From NCBI GenBank assembly GCA_017996175.1, contig JAGOHK010000001.1, positions 1 to 64,000 of the forward strand: DNA of 64,000 nt. The letters run 5' to 3'. This stretch comes from Leptospiraceae bacterium. GTDB taxonomy: Bacteria > Spirochaetota > Leptospiria > Leptospirales > Leptospiraceae. Below, piece after piece: positions 25,619 to 34,573 of the stretch. Every line of letters starts with the position of its first letter. Position 1 is the first letter of the stretch. Made by a program: the position numbers and the translations under genes. The notes under the pieces were generated by a model. That model was not told the origin of the DNA. It did not search any database and saw only the letters and a list, made by a program, of their open reading frames with translations.

Positions 25619-26380
25619 ATGATTAAATGGAAGTTGATGCTAACAAGTGTTCCTTATATGTTGGGAGTCATTGCTATCAATTATGTAATTAGTAATATAC
25701 TTGGATTTGAAGGGATCATTGAATTCGCAGATGTAGGACTTGTTTTGACTGGAGGAATTTTCCTCGTTGGTTTTATGCTTGCAGGTACAATGTCGGATTT
25801 CAAAGAAAGTGAAAAACTTCCAGCCGAACTCGCTTGTACGCTCGAAGCCATCGAGGAGACAATCGCGACAGTCGGAATTAGCAAACAAACTCTGGATGTA
25901 AAAAAAATGCGAGCCTCTTTGTTTGAAATCACGACTGATATTTCCAATTGGTTTTATAAAAAAATTTCTTACGACCAAATGTTTGCCTCTCTTACCAAGT
26001 TGCAGACTTCGATTTTTCAAATGGAAGAAGCGGGAGCCACAAGTTACGCGACTAGAATGCTCGGAGAACTAAACACACTTCGAAAAATAATTACTCGTAT
26101 AGGTGTAATTTCCAGAACTGACTTTCTTGCTACCGGTTACGCTTTGCTTGAATCGTTAATCTTTTGTATTATTGTATTACTTTTGATTTCTAAATTCAAA
26201 ACGGTTTTAGCCGAATACATACTTATCGCATTTGTAACTTTGATTTATGTCTATATGTATCGTTTAATCCAAGACATCGACGACCCATTTGAATATTCCG
26301 AATCTGGTGAGCCCGGTGCTGCCGAAGTTCCTCTTTTTCCATTTGAAGAATACAAAGAGAGGGCGAAGAGTCGTTTGTAA
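25619..26380 (+). CDS. Membrane protein, possibly DUF4239/bestrophin-like
   Basis: A 253-residue protein with two membrane helices near the N-terminus (about 8-28 and 38-58) and two near the C-terminus (about 180-200 and 205-223), with about 110 residues of soluble helical sequence between. This layout recalls bestrophin-like DUF4239 channels, but no signature residues were confirmed. The ATG was chosen over a GTG 6 bases upstream because GAGG lies 6 bases before the ATG. It starts a same-strand series that runs to 31465, with a palindrome between it and the next gene. Confidence 0.6.
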   Translation: MIKWKLMLTSVPYMLGVIAINYVISNILGFEGIIEFADVGLVLTGGIFLVGFMLAGTMSDFKESEKLPAELACTLEAIEETIATVGISKQTLDVKKMRASLFEITTDISNWFYKKISYDQMFASLTKLQTSIFQMEEAGATSYATRMLGELNTLRKIITRIGVISRTDFLATGYALLESLIFCIIVLLLISKFKTVLAEYILIAFVTLIYVYMYRLIQDIDDPFEYSESGEPGAAEVPLFPFEEYKERAKSRL

Positions 26381-26385
26381 ATCTC

Positions 26386-26435
26386 GTAGGGGTTGAATAT
26401 ATTCAATGCATAGGTTGAATATATTCAACCCCTAC
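26386..26435. repeat. Perfect 21-bp palindrome with nested palindromes
   Basis: Arms 26386-26406 and 26415-26435 are exact reverse complements around the loop TGCATAGG. Each arm starts GTAGGGG and contains TTGAATATATTCAA, itself a perfect palindrome. A short T-rich stretch (CTTTTAG) follows, so it may also act as a terminator. The ends resemble those of the element at 8860-8917. Confidence 0.85.
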
Positions 26436-26506
26436 TTTTAGAAAATCATTGCCAATGTATTTGTTTTAAAAAAAACTATCCCTAGACAATCAGAAAAGAG
26501 GCATAC

Positions 26507-27709
26507 ATGGAGAAATCCCTAACGTACGATAAATCAATTAATTTCGTAAGAAGTAATTCCCACACTCCTTATTGGTACGAATCTGTAAAAAACTTCGATA
26601 ACGGTGAATACAAAACTTCGTTCTTCAATTTGTTGCGTTATGTGAATAGCACGATTGTAATTCCTGATGAATCCAAAGAAGTGGTAGAACTAAATTTGCC
26701 GCACGGGTCAATCATTGTAAATATCAAAGTTGATTCTAAAGGTTATGAAATTACTGCTCCTTTTCTAAAAGTTCCAGAAGGGGCTAATGGACTCGGAATG
26801 ATGAGACAAATTTCCGAATTGAATTTTTCTTACTTAGTCCTTGGACAGATTGTTCTCAAAGGAAATGAATTTTATTTAGAGTATCGAGACGCTTTAGAAA
26901 ATTGTGAGCCTTATAAAATTTATTCCATACTCGAAGAAATTTGTTTTTGTGCGGATTACTACGATGATGTGTTCATTGATAAATTTAAAACCGAGTCCGT
27001 AAAAAAGCCAGACCTTGAAGTATTTACTCCCGAAGAAAAAGAAATTGCTTATAAAAAATTCAACGAGATTATCAAGGAAGGAATTTCGTTTATAGATTAT
27101 TTTGAATCAAAACGTTTTTACGGACTTGCTTGTGATACTTTAGAAACTACTTTTTTAAAAATTGACTATGTAATTGCACCACAAGGAATTCTCGGCGCCA
27201 AAATGAGCGAGTATAAAAGTTTGCTCTATGCGAATGACGCATTACAAACAGTAGTCGCAAATACAAAAGCCAAACTCCAAGAACTTTTAACTTACGACAA
27301 ACAGAAATTTGACTCATCTTTATTTCATCCCAAGTTTTTGATTCCCATAAAAAAAAGAGGAGAACTTCCATATATCCAAGAATTTATGCGCAAAACTCAC
27401 GAAACAATGACAGCTTCTTTTGGGAATAAATCTTATATGGATGTTACAATCAGTGGACTTTTTCTCATCTATGATTTATTTTATAAAAATGCAATTCCAA
27501 ATGAAGTAACCGCTCATCTAGAAGTTGCTTTGGAGAAGGCGGGTGGGCAAGATTGGAAAACAAGTGCAGAGGTTTTATACAATTCAATTAGTAAAATCAT
27601 GAGCCTAAATCCAGAAGATGAAACTGCCACAGAAAAGCTAACAGGCGATAGCTCCCTAGGAAGTATGAAGTCCATCTTTGGGAAAATTACTGGTCTATTC
27701 AAAAAATAA
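26507..27709 (+). CDS. YbjN/T3SS-chaperone-like domain protein
   Basis: A 400-residue soluble protein. Residues 25-160 look like the YbjN/CesT chaperone-like fold: 'VELNLPHGSIIVNIKV', then 'YEITAPFLKVPEG', 'LNFSYLVLGQIVLKGNEFYLEYRDAL' and 'ILEEICFCADYYDDVFIDKF'. Residues 180-370 are all-helical and unknown. The last 20 residues (MKSIFGKITGLFKK) are amphipathic and could touch a membrane. It is followed after 15 bases by a protease that ends in a similar YbjN-like domain, so the two probably work together. No signal peptide. Confidence 0.6.
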   Translation: MEKSLTYDKSINFVRSNSHTPYWYESVKNFDNGEYKTSFFNLLRYVNSTIVIPDESKEVVELNLPHGSIIVNIKVDSKGYEITAPFLKVPEGANGLGMMRQISELNFSYLVLGQIVLKGNEFYLEYRDALENCEPYKIYSILEEICFCADYYDDVFIDKFKTESVKKPDLEVFTPEEKEIAYKKFNEIIKEGISFIDYFESKRFYGLACDTLETTFLKIDYVIAPQGILGAKMSEYKSLLYANDALQTVVANTKAKLQELLTYDKQKFDSSLFHPKFLIPIKKRGELPYIQEFMRKTHETMTASFGNKSYMDVTISGLFLIYDLFYKNAIPNEVTAHLEVALEKAGGQDWKTSAEVLYNSISKIMSLNPEDETATEKLTGDSSLGSMKSIFGKITGLFKK

Positions 27710-27724
27710 TTTGGAGAATTAATT

Positions 27725-28807
27725 ATGAGCGATATAGAAAAAATTACACCTGCCATTTTTAAAATCAATACAGCCAGTGGAAGTGGAACTGGGTTTTATG
27801 TTCAAGATTACGATTTAGTAATTACAAACTACCATGTAGTAAGTGGGTTTAAGAAAGTTGCTCTAGAAATGCAGGATAAAAATACTCTCGCTGCGGACGT
27901 AATGGTGATTAACCCCTTAATTGATATAGCTTTATTAAAACCAGAAAAAACTTTAAGCGGACTACCGGGAGTTAGTTTCCAAAAACAAGATTCTATCAAA
28001 AACCGAGACAAAGTTTCCGTTTTAGGATTTCCGTTTGGGATGCCATTTACTATTACAGAGGGAATTATTTCCTCCGCCAAACAGCTATTAAACGGTCAAA
28101 CCTATATCCAAACAGATGCAGCAGTCAACCCAGGTAATAGCGGCGGACCTGTTGTGAATATGAATGGGGAGATCATTGGAGTTACAACAAGTAAATTCAC
28201 ACAAGCGGATAATATGGGATTTGCCCTACCAATAGATCATGTGATCGAAGAACTCGAGGCATACAAACTCAACCCAAATATTGCCTACGCTGTAAAATGT
28301 CCTTCTTGTAATTTTTCCTTGCATGAACCAATGGAAAATTGTGCAAATTGCGGAGCTGTATTAAAAAAGGAATTATTCAACGAACAACCTAAAACAGAAA
28401 TGGCAGTTTTTGTAGAGGAAGTTTTTAATGAGTTAAAAATTGATCCTGTGATTGCAAGACGTGGAGTTGATTTCTGGGAATTTCATCGCGGCAGTGCGCT
28501 TATTCGTTATTTTGTGTATCGAAATAGTTTTCTATTTGCAACTAGCCCTCTTGCCAAATTACCTAAAACAAATTTACAAGAAGTATATAAATATGTTCTG
28601 AGTAATCCAGTTGCTCCTTTTTACCTTGGTATAAGTCAGGGGCTAATCTATATTTCCTACCGTGCTCATTTGGCAGATTTAAAATCATCTAAACGTTCTA
28701 TCATCCAAAAAAATCTAGCTGAATTAGCAATCAAAGCAGATGAGTTAGATAATTTTCTAATCGAAAAGTATGGTTGTGAGTGGCATGAGGATTCGAAGAA
28801 GGAATAA
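27725..28807 (+). CDS. Trypsin-like serine protease with zinc ribbon and YbjN-like domain
   Basis: A 360-residue protein. Residues 5-185 are a trypsin-like (S1C/HtrA-type) protease with an intact triad: His37 (TNYHVV), Asp67 (LIDIALL) and Ser139 (PGNSGGP). No PDZ domain follows. Instead residues 192-209 form a zinc ribbon (CPSC and CANC), and residues 220-355 resemble the YbjN/chaperone-like fold (NLQEVYKYVLSN, LIYISYRAHLADL). No signal peptide or membrane helix is visible, so it should be cytoplasmic, unlike DegP/HtrA. It lies between the 400-residue YbjN-like gene and an ankyrin gene in one apparent operon. Confidence 0.8.
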   Translation: MSDIEKITPAIFKINTASGSGTGFYVQDYDLVITNYHVVSGFKKVALEMQDKNTLAADVMVINPLIDIALLKPEKTLSGLPGVSFQKQDSIKNRDKVSVLGFPFGMPFTITEGIISSAKQLLNGQTYIQTDAAVNPGNSGGPVVNMNGEIIGVTTSKFTQADNMGFALPIDHVIEELEAYKLNPNIAYAVKCPSCNFSLHEPMENCANCGAVLKKELFNEQPKTEMAVFVEEVFNELKIDPVIARRGVDFWEFHRGSALIRYFVYRNSFLFATSPLAKLPKTNLQEVYKYVLSNPVAPFYLGISQGLIYISYRAHLADLKSSKRSIIQKNLAELAIKADELDNFLIEKYGCEWHEDSKKE

Positions 28808-28816
28808 TTTGTAATT

Positions 28817-29188
28817 ATGAATTGGCTAAAATCATTTTTCCCCTCGAATCGTGAATCGAAAATTTATCCATCCGATTTACACTATGCTTGCGGAGAAGAC
28901 GGAAGTATTGAACAATTAAAAAAACTTCTAGAATCAAAACCAAACTTAGAGGTAAAAGATGCGCAAGGAAAAACCGCACTGCATTGGGCAATTGATTATG
29001 GGAGACTCGATTGTTTTGAACTCCTATTACAAAGCGGTGCGAATCCAAACGCTCAGGACGAAGATGGAGTTACTTGTCTCAACATATCTCTATCGTCTAA
29101 CGGTCTTTCTGAATTTTCAGATGCCCTCAAACGATTCAACGTAGACCCGACCATTAAAGATAAACACGGTAAACTTTATTTGATGTAA
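28817..29188 (+). CDS. Ankyrin-repeat protein
   Basis: A 123-residue protein with about three ankyrin repeats (residues 20-115): 'DLHYACGEDGSIEQLKKLLE', 'KTALHWAIDYGRLDCFELLL' and 'VTCLNISLSSNGLSEFSDAL'. Ankyrin proteins bind other proteins; no enzymatic part is present. It starts 9 bases after the protease stop and ends 4 bases before the next gene, so it probably belongs to the protease unit. Confidence 0.8.
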   Translation: MNWLKSFFPSNRESKIYPSDLHYACGEDGSIEQLKKLLESKPNLEVKDAQGKTALHWAIDYGRLDCFELLLQSGANPNAQDEDGVTCLNISLSSNGLSEFSDALKRFNVDPTIKDKHGKLYLM

Positions 29189-29192
29189 TTCT

Positions 29193-30254
29193 ATGGAAAA
29201 AAAGTTCCTATTTGCCGCTGTTAATTTATTGCTGGTATTTTTTTTCGAGTCCTGCTTTACTACTTCGGTATATACTCTGGATTATAATGGGCGGAGGAAA
29301 CAAGCTGCTAATAATTCGTATATGAATTCAAGTATTCGTGAGATACAGGCTATTTGGCGCACGAAAGAATTTGTCATTATCCGCTCTACTTTTGGTGTTT
29401 ATTCTGTATCAAATTTTAAAGATAATGAAAAAATCTTTGAAGAAATTTGTGTTCCTTTAGAATTGATTCAGACCTACAGACAAATTAACTTTACACAAAA
29501 TAAAAAACTCTGTAATGTCTCGAATGAGGAAAAAATTCCTGTTGACTTTATGGAAATAACTGAGTTAAAAAATGCATTATGGTTTCAAGAGTTGAATTTA
29601 GCGGTTTATCTTGAAAACCCATTTAGTTCCAATGATAGCCCTTTTTCACCAGTGAATCTTTTTTTTTCAAATGTAGATTTTGCCAAAAGTAAAATAAAGC
29701 TAAAACAATTTCTTAAAAATGAAAAGATAACATCTGTTTACCGCACAACTGATAAAAATGTTCAGTATATCTGGATTGTATTTGATTCCAATAAAGCGCT
29801 ACAATTTTATAAAAGTTACGAAGGTTATAAGATTGTTCAACATGATAGTAAACTACAGTGGACTGATTTAGAAATTTTAAATCGAATTCCTGAAAATGAA
29901 AAAATACAACTTCGCTTTCAGGAAATTCCTTCTTTAGAAAATAAATTTTATCTAGGATTTATTTCGGAAGAATTTTATTCTTGGACCATTCGAAAATCTA
30001 GTCGCGTTTTTGAATTGAAACTAAATAATGTAAAAATACAAAAAGGTTTGATTTTAACCGCAAACCCTACCACAGTAAAAAAAGAAAGTGGGTTTAGCTG
30101 GACTTTCTATCCAATTTTATATCCAGTTTCTATTGGACTAGATATTGCGACTTCTCCATTGCAGTTTTTGTCGATAATGATTTTAGGGTTTTATGAACAT
30201 CTATGGCTGGGGAATTGTATTTTAAAAGTCAGTTGTAAAACCCCATTAGGGTAA
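29193..30254 (+). CDS. Putative lipoprotein, unknown function
   Basis: A 353-residue protein with a signal segment (about 5-20) and a possible lipobox FFESC (Cys21, a loose match of the leptospiral kind). A hydrophobic stretch near the C-terminus (about 305-335, PILYPVSIGLDIATSPLQFL) is like the end of short lipoproteins with a 'P-x-DxxxxP' segment. No family recognised. It begins 4 bases after the ankyrin gene. Confidence 0.6.
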   Translation: MEKKFLFAAVNLLLVFFFESCFTTSVYTLDYNGRRKQAANNSYMNSSIREIQAIWRTKEFVIIRSTFGVYSVSNFKDNEKIFEEICVPLELIQTYRQINFTQNKKLCNVSNEEKIPVDFMEITELKNALWFQELNLAVYLENPFSSNDSPFSPVNLFFSNVDFAKSKIKLKQFLKNEKITSVYRTTDKNVQYIWIVFDSNKALQFYKSYEGYKIVQHDSKLQWTDLEILNRIPENEKIQLRFQEIPSLENKFYLGFISEEFYSWTIRKSSRVFELKLNNVKIQKGLILTANPTTVKKESGFSWTFYPILYPVSIGLDIATSPLQFLSIMILGFYEHLWLGNCILKVSCKTPLG

Positions 30255-30280
30255 ATTAGTATTATCCCAAGGAATAAAAT

Positions 30281-31465
30281 ATGAATCTGTTAAAACTTAG
30301 TTTTCTGATTTCACTTATGACGTTTTCTCTTTCGGCACAATCCTCAGACTCCGAAAAAATTTACCAGTCAATACTAAAAGCAACTTTTACACAAGATAAA
30401 ATTGAAGTTGCAAAACCATTACTAAAAAAGAACGAATGTAAAGAAGGGATTTACACATATAAATTACTGAAAGATTCAAACTATTGGAATCAAGAAGCTG
30501 GAATTTTTCTAGCGGGTGAATGCAGAAACCCCAAACTAGATAAAGCAATTTGCGAACTTTTTATAGAAGATCATATGATCAGAAGTCCTGTTAGGGAACT
30601 AGTTAAGAAAGAACCAAGTAGATTTTCTAAAATACTCATTTCCCTTTATAAGACTGAAATGTGGGAGCCAACTAAAAAAGAATTGTTTCAACTTTATGAA
30701 TTTTCACAGGATGAGGATACTACTAATTTTCTGCAAGGTTTGATAAAGAACCCAAAGTCAAAAGATAGAGTTATTGCATTTGAAACTCTGTTGAAACATA
30801 AAAGAGCGACTAATGACTATTTTGTGCGCTCTTTCTTGAAAGATAAAGAACTCAGAAAATATTCCTTACAATGGCTAGCAGAATCGGGAAAGGAAACAGA
30901 TTTAGGAGTATTCCAAGAAATTTTAGCTAATCCCAAATCCGATTTAGAAGAGCTTGCTTCTGCTTGTATCGCTACAAAAAAATGGGGCGATACAAAAGAA
31001 AAAAAATCTACCTATCTTAGATTTTTAAGAGAGGATACTCAAAGTTTGCTCCCAGTTGTATTTTCAATATTTAGCGGAATTATAGACGAAGAAATTTTTA
31101 AAGAAATAAGTAGACTGAGTAGAGCAGGAAAAAACCAGCCGATTCGAACAGAAGCGGTTCTTCAATTGAAAAATTATTCAGGATCAAAAAAATATCCCTA
31201 CATAATTTTATTTTTACAAGAAGAATACCAATCCCAAACACAACATCAGTCAGGTGACACTCTCGCAAATCTGTTCACCCTTGGAATTTATGGAGCATTT
31301 AAAGGTTTGCAAGAAACATATACACGCGATAAATTCTATGAAGTGCAATCTGGTTTAATTCAATTTCTACAAAAAGAAACGGGCGAAAATTTCAAAACCC
31401 CTACCGAATGGAAAGTATGGGCTAATCAAAAGAAACTTCTTCCTATTACGATTACTTATGAATAA
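30281..31465 (+). CDS. HEAT-like repeat protein (intact paralogue)
   Basis: A 394-residue exported protein with a signal peptide (about 1-19) and helical HEAT-like repeats. It is a paralogue of the split gene at 40447-41657: both share F-x-K-x-L-x-DK-x-LR-x-x-SL, then GK-x-x-D-x-x-x-FQ-x-I, a SRAGKNQ/SKKGQSQ segment, a Gly-rich 'LG-x-x-x-x-x-KGL' segment, and an ending LQKETGENF...W-x-x-WA. Likely periplasmic; role unknown. Confidence 0.7.
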   Translation: MNLLKLSFLISLMTFSLSAQSSDSEKIYQSILKATFTQDKIEVAKPLLKKNECKEGIYTYKLLKDSNYWNQEAGIFLAGECRNPKLDKAICELFIEDHMIRSPVRELVKKEPSRFSKILISLYKTEMWEPTKKELFQLYEFSQDEDTTNFLQGLIKNPKSKDRVIAFETLLKHKRATNDYFVRSFLKDKELRKYSLQWLAESGKETDLGVFQEILANPKSDLEELASACIATKKWGDTKEKKSTYLRFLREDTQSLLPVVFSIFSGIIDEEIFKEISRLSRAGKNQPIRTEAVLQLKNYSGSKKYPYIILFLQEEYQSQTQHQSGDTLANLFTLGIYGAFKGLQETYTRDKFYEVQSGLIQFLQKETGENFKTPTEWKVWANQKKLLPITITYE

Positions 31466-31599
31466 AAGTTGAAATGAAAATAACCCGAGAGGCTGTCTGT
31501 ATAAAGGCAAAGAAAATTTTTCATTCGAATGGCGAATAAATGATATGCAAATAAACTGACTGGTGTAGAAATACAAAAAAATTAAGAGAGAATAACAAT

Positions 31600-32484
31600 A
31601 TGGAAGAAACAGTTTCAAAACCTTTCCCTAAACGTATCTATATAATTGCTTTTATAGTAGCATCTTTTGTATGTGCGTATACTGGTGCACTTTACTTTTA
31701 CCAAAGTGACCGAACACAACGTTCTGCAGATCTGTCTTTTGGTGATGACCAATCAGTGGATCGAATGGATGTAGCGGTGAACTTGTTAGGAGTAGATCCA
31801 ATCAAAGGAGAAATTAGCTTACGTTTTTCCGCAAATCCTGAAGGCAAATACGGAAAAGACGGTAGATTAACCCAAGAATTAAAATTCTATACGAGCATCG
31901 AAAGCGGAAAGTCAGAGGTAATCCTTGAAAAAAATCGTATGCCAGAAGCAGTGAATGGTACGATTTCTCTTTACGGCGGTATAATTAGTGACTATCCTTT
32001 TGATTCGCATAACGCAGATATTTATGTATTTTTCACAAATCCAAAAGATGAGACTGAATCAATTCCAATGAATCTTCATTTTTATGGGGCAATTTCTGGC
32101 TTTAATGTTGATGTTGATTATATCCCAAAATCAGAGTTTGAATCCGGTGACGATTATATGGGACTACGGGTTCATATCGCTCGTTCTGGAATCATCAAAT
32201 CTTTCACCGTTTTTTTGATGATCGCTATGTGGCTAATTGGTTTGGCAGTTTTTACGATAGCCATGATCGTTGTATTCCAGCCAAGACCCATTGAATTTGG
32301 TATGTTCACTTTAATTGCTGGGATGTTATTTGCGTTACCCGCTGTTCGAAATCTCCAGCCAGGGGTTCCGGCACTTGGCAGTTTGACTGATTTTCTTTCT
32401 TTCTTTTGGGCAGAGTCTTTGGTTGCTTTTTCAATGCCAATTTTATTTTTCTTTTGGTTAACTCGTTATAAAAAGCCAGAATAG
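31600..32484 (+). CDS. DUF4436 family membrane protein
   Basis: A 294-residue protein. One membrane helix lies at the N-terminus (about 13-30), followed by a periplasmic beta-rich domain (about 45-200) and three C-terminal helices (about 205-230, 238-255, 265-285). The segment 'LPAVRNLQPGVPALGSLTDF' between helices matches the DUF4436 signature (P-x-x-R-N-x-x-PG-x-P). Function of the family is unknown. GAGAG lies before the start. Confidence 0.75.
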   Translation: MEETVSKPFPKRIYIIAFIVASFVCAYTGALYFYQSDRTQRSADLSFGDDQSVDRMDVAVNLLGVDPIKGEISLRFSANPEGKYGKDGRLTQELKFYTSIESGKSEVILEKNRMPEAVNGTISLYGGIISDYPFDSHNADIYVFFTNPKDETESIPMNLHFYGAISGFNVDVDYIPKSEFESGDDYMGLRVHIARSGIIKSFTVFLMIAMWLIGLAVFTIAMIVVFQPRPIEFGMFTLIAGMLFALPAVRNLQPGVPALGSLTDFLSFFWAESLVAFSMPILFFFWLTRYKKPE

Positions 32485-32546
32485 AAAGGAAATATGTAAT
32501 TATTAGGCAACTTTTTTCAAAGATTTCCTATCAAAAATTATTTGTG

Positions 32547-33623
32547 TTAGTTAATCTCTATTCCTAAGATAAGTTTGTCATCAGTAGCGGATAAATTTTC
32601 AGAGTAATTATTTGTTTCTTGGATAATTAAGTCAATAGATTCTTCTAAACTAATTTGTTTATCACAAACGTTTGTGATAATTTGTGATAAACCTGTTAGA
32701 CCTAATAATTTATCATCCCGGTTATAAATTTCGAGTAAACCATCCGTTATTAAATAAAGTCTATCACCGGGAAATAAATTGACACATAGTTCATTGTAAG
32801 TTAGGTTTCCTAAAATTCCAAGAGGTGTTCCCTCAATTTCATACATACTAGTTTTTTTATTATTAAAAGAATATACAAATGGATAAGGATGTCCGCCTCG
32901 AGAGAAATTAAAGGTCGCAAATTTGTCTTGAAAGTTTAAGTATCCATATAATGCAGTTAAGTAGTAATCTTCCGGCAAATAGTAATTTACCTCCTTGTTT
33001 AAATTTTCCATGTAGGCTTTGGGGTTTGTTCCATAGAGTTTACAATTTTTATTTGATAGCACTTTTACAAGAGAAGTAATTAGTGCTGCCGAAATTCCAT
33101 GTCCCACAACGTCTCCTACTAAAATGCTGACTCCTCCTTCTTTTAGTTTGACCAGAGAAAGCATATCTCCGCCGACAGGGTTTAATGGTAAATACTTAAA
33201 ACTAAATTTGCATTCTTTTACGACTGGAATTTCTGGAAGGGAAAATTCTTGAATTAATTGAGCGGATTTTAGATCTTCAGAATAAACTGAAATCATATCT
33301 TTTAGTTTATCTTCGATGACTACACGTCTTTCATTTTCAAGTTTTAACCTTATATTTGTTTTGTGTAACTCTATGTTGGTTTTTTCTGCAATCTCTTGTT
33401 TGAATCCAGCAATTCGTGCGAACAAGCCCAAGAAAAAAGGAGCGCTATCAATTACCCAGAGAAGTGGATTTGACATTTGCGATAATAGAATTGTATCAAA
33501 TGAAACTGATTTGTATCGAAGCCAAGTTTCTATGATAGTTGATAGAACGGGAAACAATAATCCAAATAAAGCTCCATACAATGTAAATCGATTCTTAGTA
33601 GACTTCCAGTTGAATCTTGACAT
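32547..33623 (-). CDS. Membrane-anchored PP2C (SpoIIE/RsbU-type) phosphatase
   Basis: A 358-residue protein. Two short hydrophobic segments (about 13-30 and 50-68) anchor it, then a coiled coil (about 78-115) and a SpoIIE-type PP2C domain (about 125-358) with metal-binding motifs NPVGGDML, VGDVVGHGISAALIT, and the closing DDKLILGIE. Such phosphatases usually dephosphorylate anti-sigma antagonists in a partner-switching pathway. No antagonist or anti-sigma kinase is adjacent. One of three PP2C genes within 11 kb. Confidence 0.88.
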   Translation of the reverse strand: MSRFNWKSTKNRFTLYGALFGLLFPVLSTIIETWLRYKSVSFDTILLSQMSNPLLWVIDSAPFFLGLFARIAGFKQEIAEKTNIELHKTNIRLKLENERRVVIEDKLKDMISVYSEDLKSAQLIQEFSLPEIPVVKECKFSFKYLPLNPVGGDMLSLVKLKEGGVSILVGDVVGHGISAALITSLVKVLSNKNCKLYGTNPKAYMENLNKEVNYYLPEDYYLTALYGYLNFQDKFATFNFSRGGHPYPFVYSFNNKKTSMYEIEGTPLGILGNLTYNELCVNLFPGDRLYLITDGLLEIYNRDDKLLGLTGLSQIITNVCDKQISLEESIDLIIQETNNYSENLSATDDKLILGIEIN

Positions 33624-33841
33624 ATTATCCGCACTGAAAAAATAAATTCGCTAGAATGACATGGACTCGTCTCATTTGTCCATTACCATTCTAATCCTTT
33701 TAAGTTTCAACTTTTTTCTAGTCTTGGTTGACTAATTTATAACTTACTAATTTGTTTCTCTACCAAAATTATTGCATGAACTTTCATTTCTATGGTCTAT
33801 TAGAAATAGATATATCCACTAACGTTAGTTAAACTGTTAAA

Positions 33842-33874
33842 GAGCGGCTAGTTTGGTATAGTCATTAGCCGCTC
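33842..33874 (-). terminator. Terminator candidate after the TerB-like gene
   Basis: GAGCGGCTA (33842-33850) and TAGCCGCTC (33866-33874) form a perfect 9-bp GC-rich stem. On the minus strand it is followed by TTTAACAGTTT. It lies about 50 bases downstream of the stop of the 33922-34290 gene. The surrounding gap (33624-33921) holds nothing else I can name except a palindromic ACTAACGTTAGT at 33818-33829. Confidence 0.6.
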
Positions 33875-33921
33875 AGAGAATAGTAGAGCTAACCTTTTAA
33901 AAGCTATCTTCTATAAAAAAA

Positions 33922-34290
33922 TTAAACCTTCCAAGCAGATTTAAGTCCCTGAAAGAATTTTTTTTCCTTAGCAGAAACCCCATCTGCGCCAGCGAGATCC
34001 TCCATAAGTTCTAAGATTCCAGATCGAACTTCTTTCTTGTGTTCTGAAAAAAAATCAATCGCACCTTTTATACTTTCTAAATAACTATCTGTATTTTCGG
34101 ATATTTCTTCGGCAATATAGTTTAGTAAGTCAATTGCTTCGTATTCGCTTTCTGCACCTTCTAGGAAACCACCTAGGGCTTGTTCAACCGCTGCAGCTTC
34201 TTCTTGAGATAAATTCCCATCTTCCGCTACTGCTTGTACAAATAATACCGCAGCATAGTATTCCATTGAATTTGTGTCTATTTCTGACAT
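33922..34290 (-). CDS. TerB-like acidic helical protein
   Basis: A 122-residue, strongly acidic all-helical protein. The pattern 'AAVLFVQAVAEDGNLSQEEAA' followed by a second 'LAGADGVSAKEKKFFQGL' resembles the two Asp-containing helical turns of TerB-like domains, which bind metal ions at the membrane. Function unproven. It stands alone, with a terminator candidate downstream. Confidence 0.6.
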   Translation of the reverse strand: MSEIDTNSMEYYAAVLFVQAVAEDGNLSQEEAAAVEQALGGFLEGAESEYEAIDLLNYIAEEISENTDSYLESIKGAIDFFSEHKKEVRSGILELMEDLAGADGVSAKEKKFFQGLKSAWKV

Positions 34291-34573
34291 ATATTAGTAA
34301 AACTCCTTTTATCTCTTACAAGAGATTTATAGAAGTTATACAAGTCCTTATTATTGTAAATCTTTTTCCTCTAAACTATCTAGTAAACAGATCCAAAAAA
34401 AATCTATAGTGGCATTAATAGTATAGAGCTTTGTTTTTTAAGTTTGCATTCAAACCACACCTTCACAATCTCCTGTTTTTACACTATCGACTTTCTTTAA
34501 ATTAGATTAGAAACTTTGGTGATTAAAACAAAATGAAATAGCAATTTTAAATTCAAAATGAAATTTGGTACCA

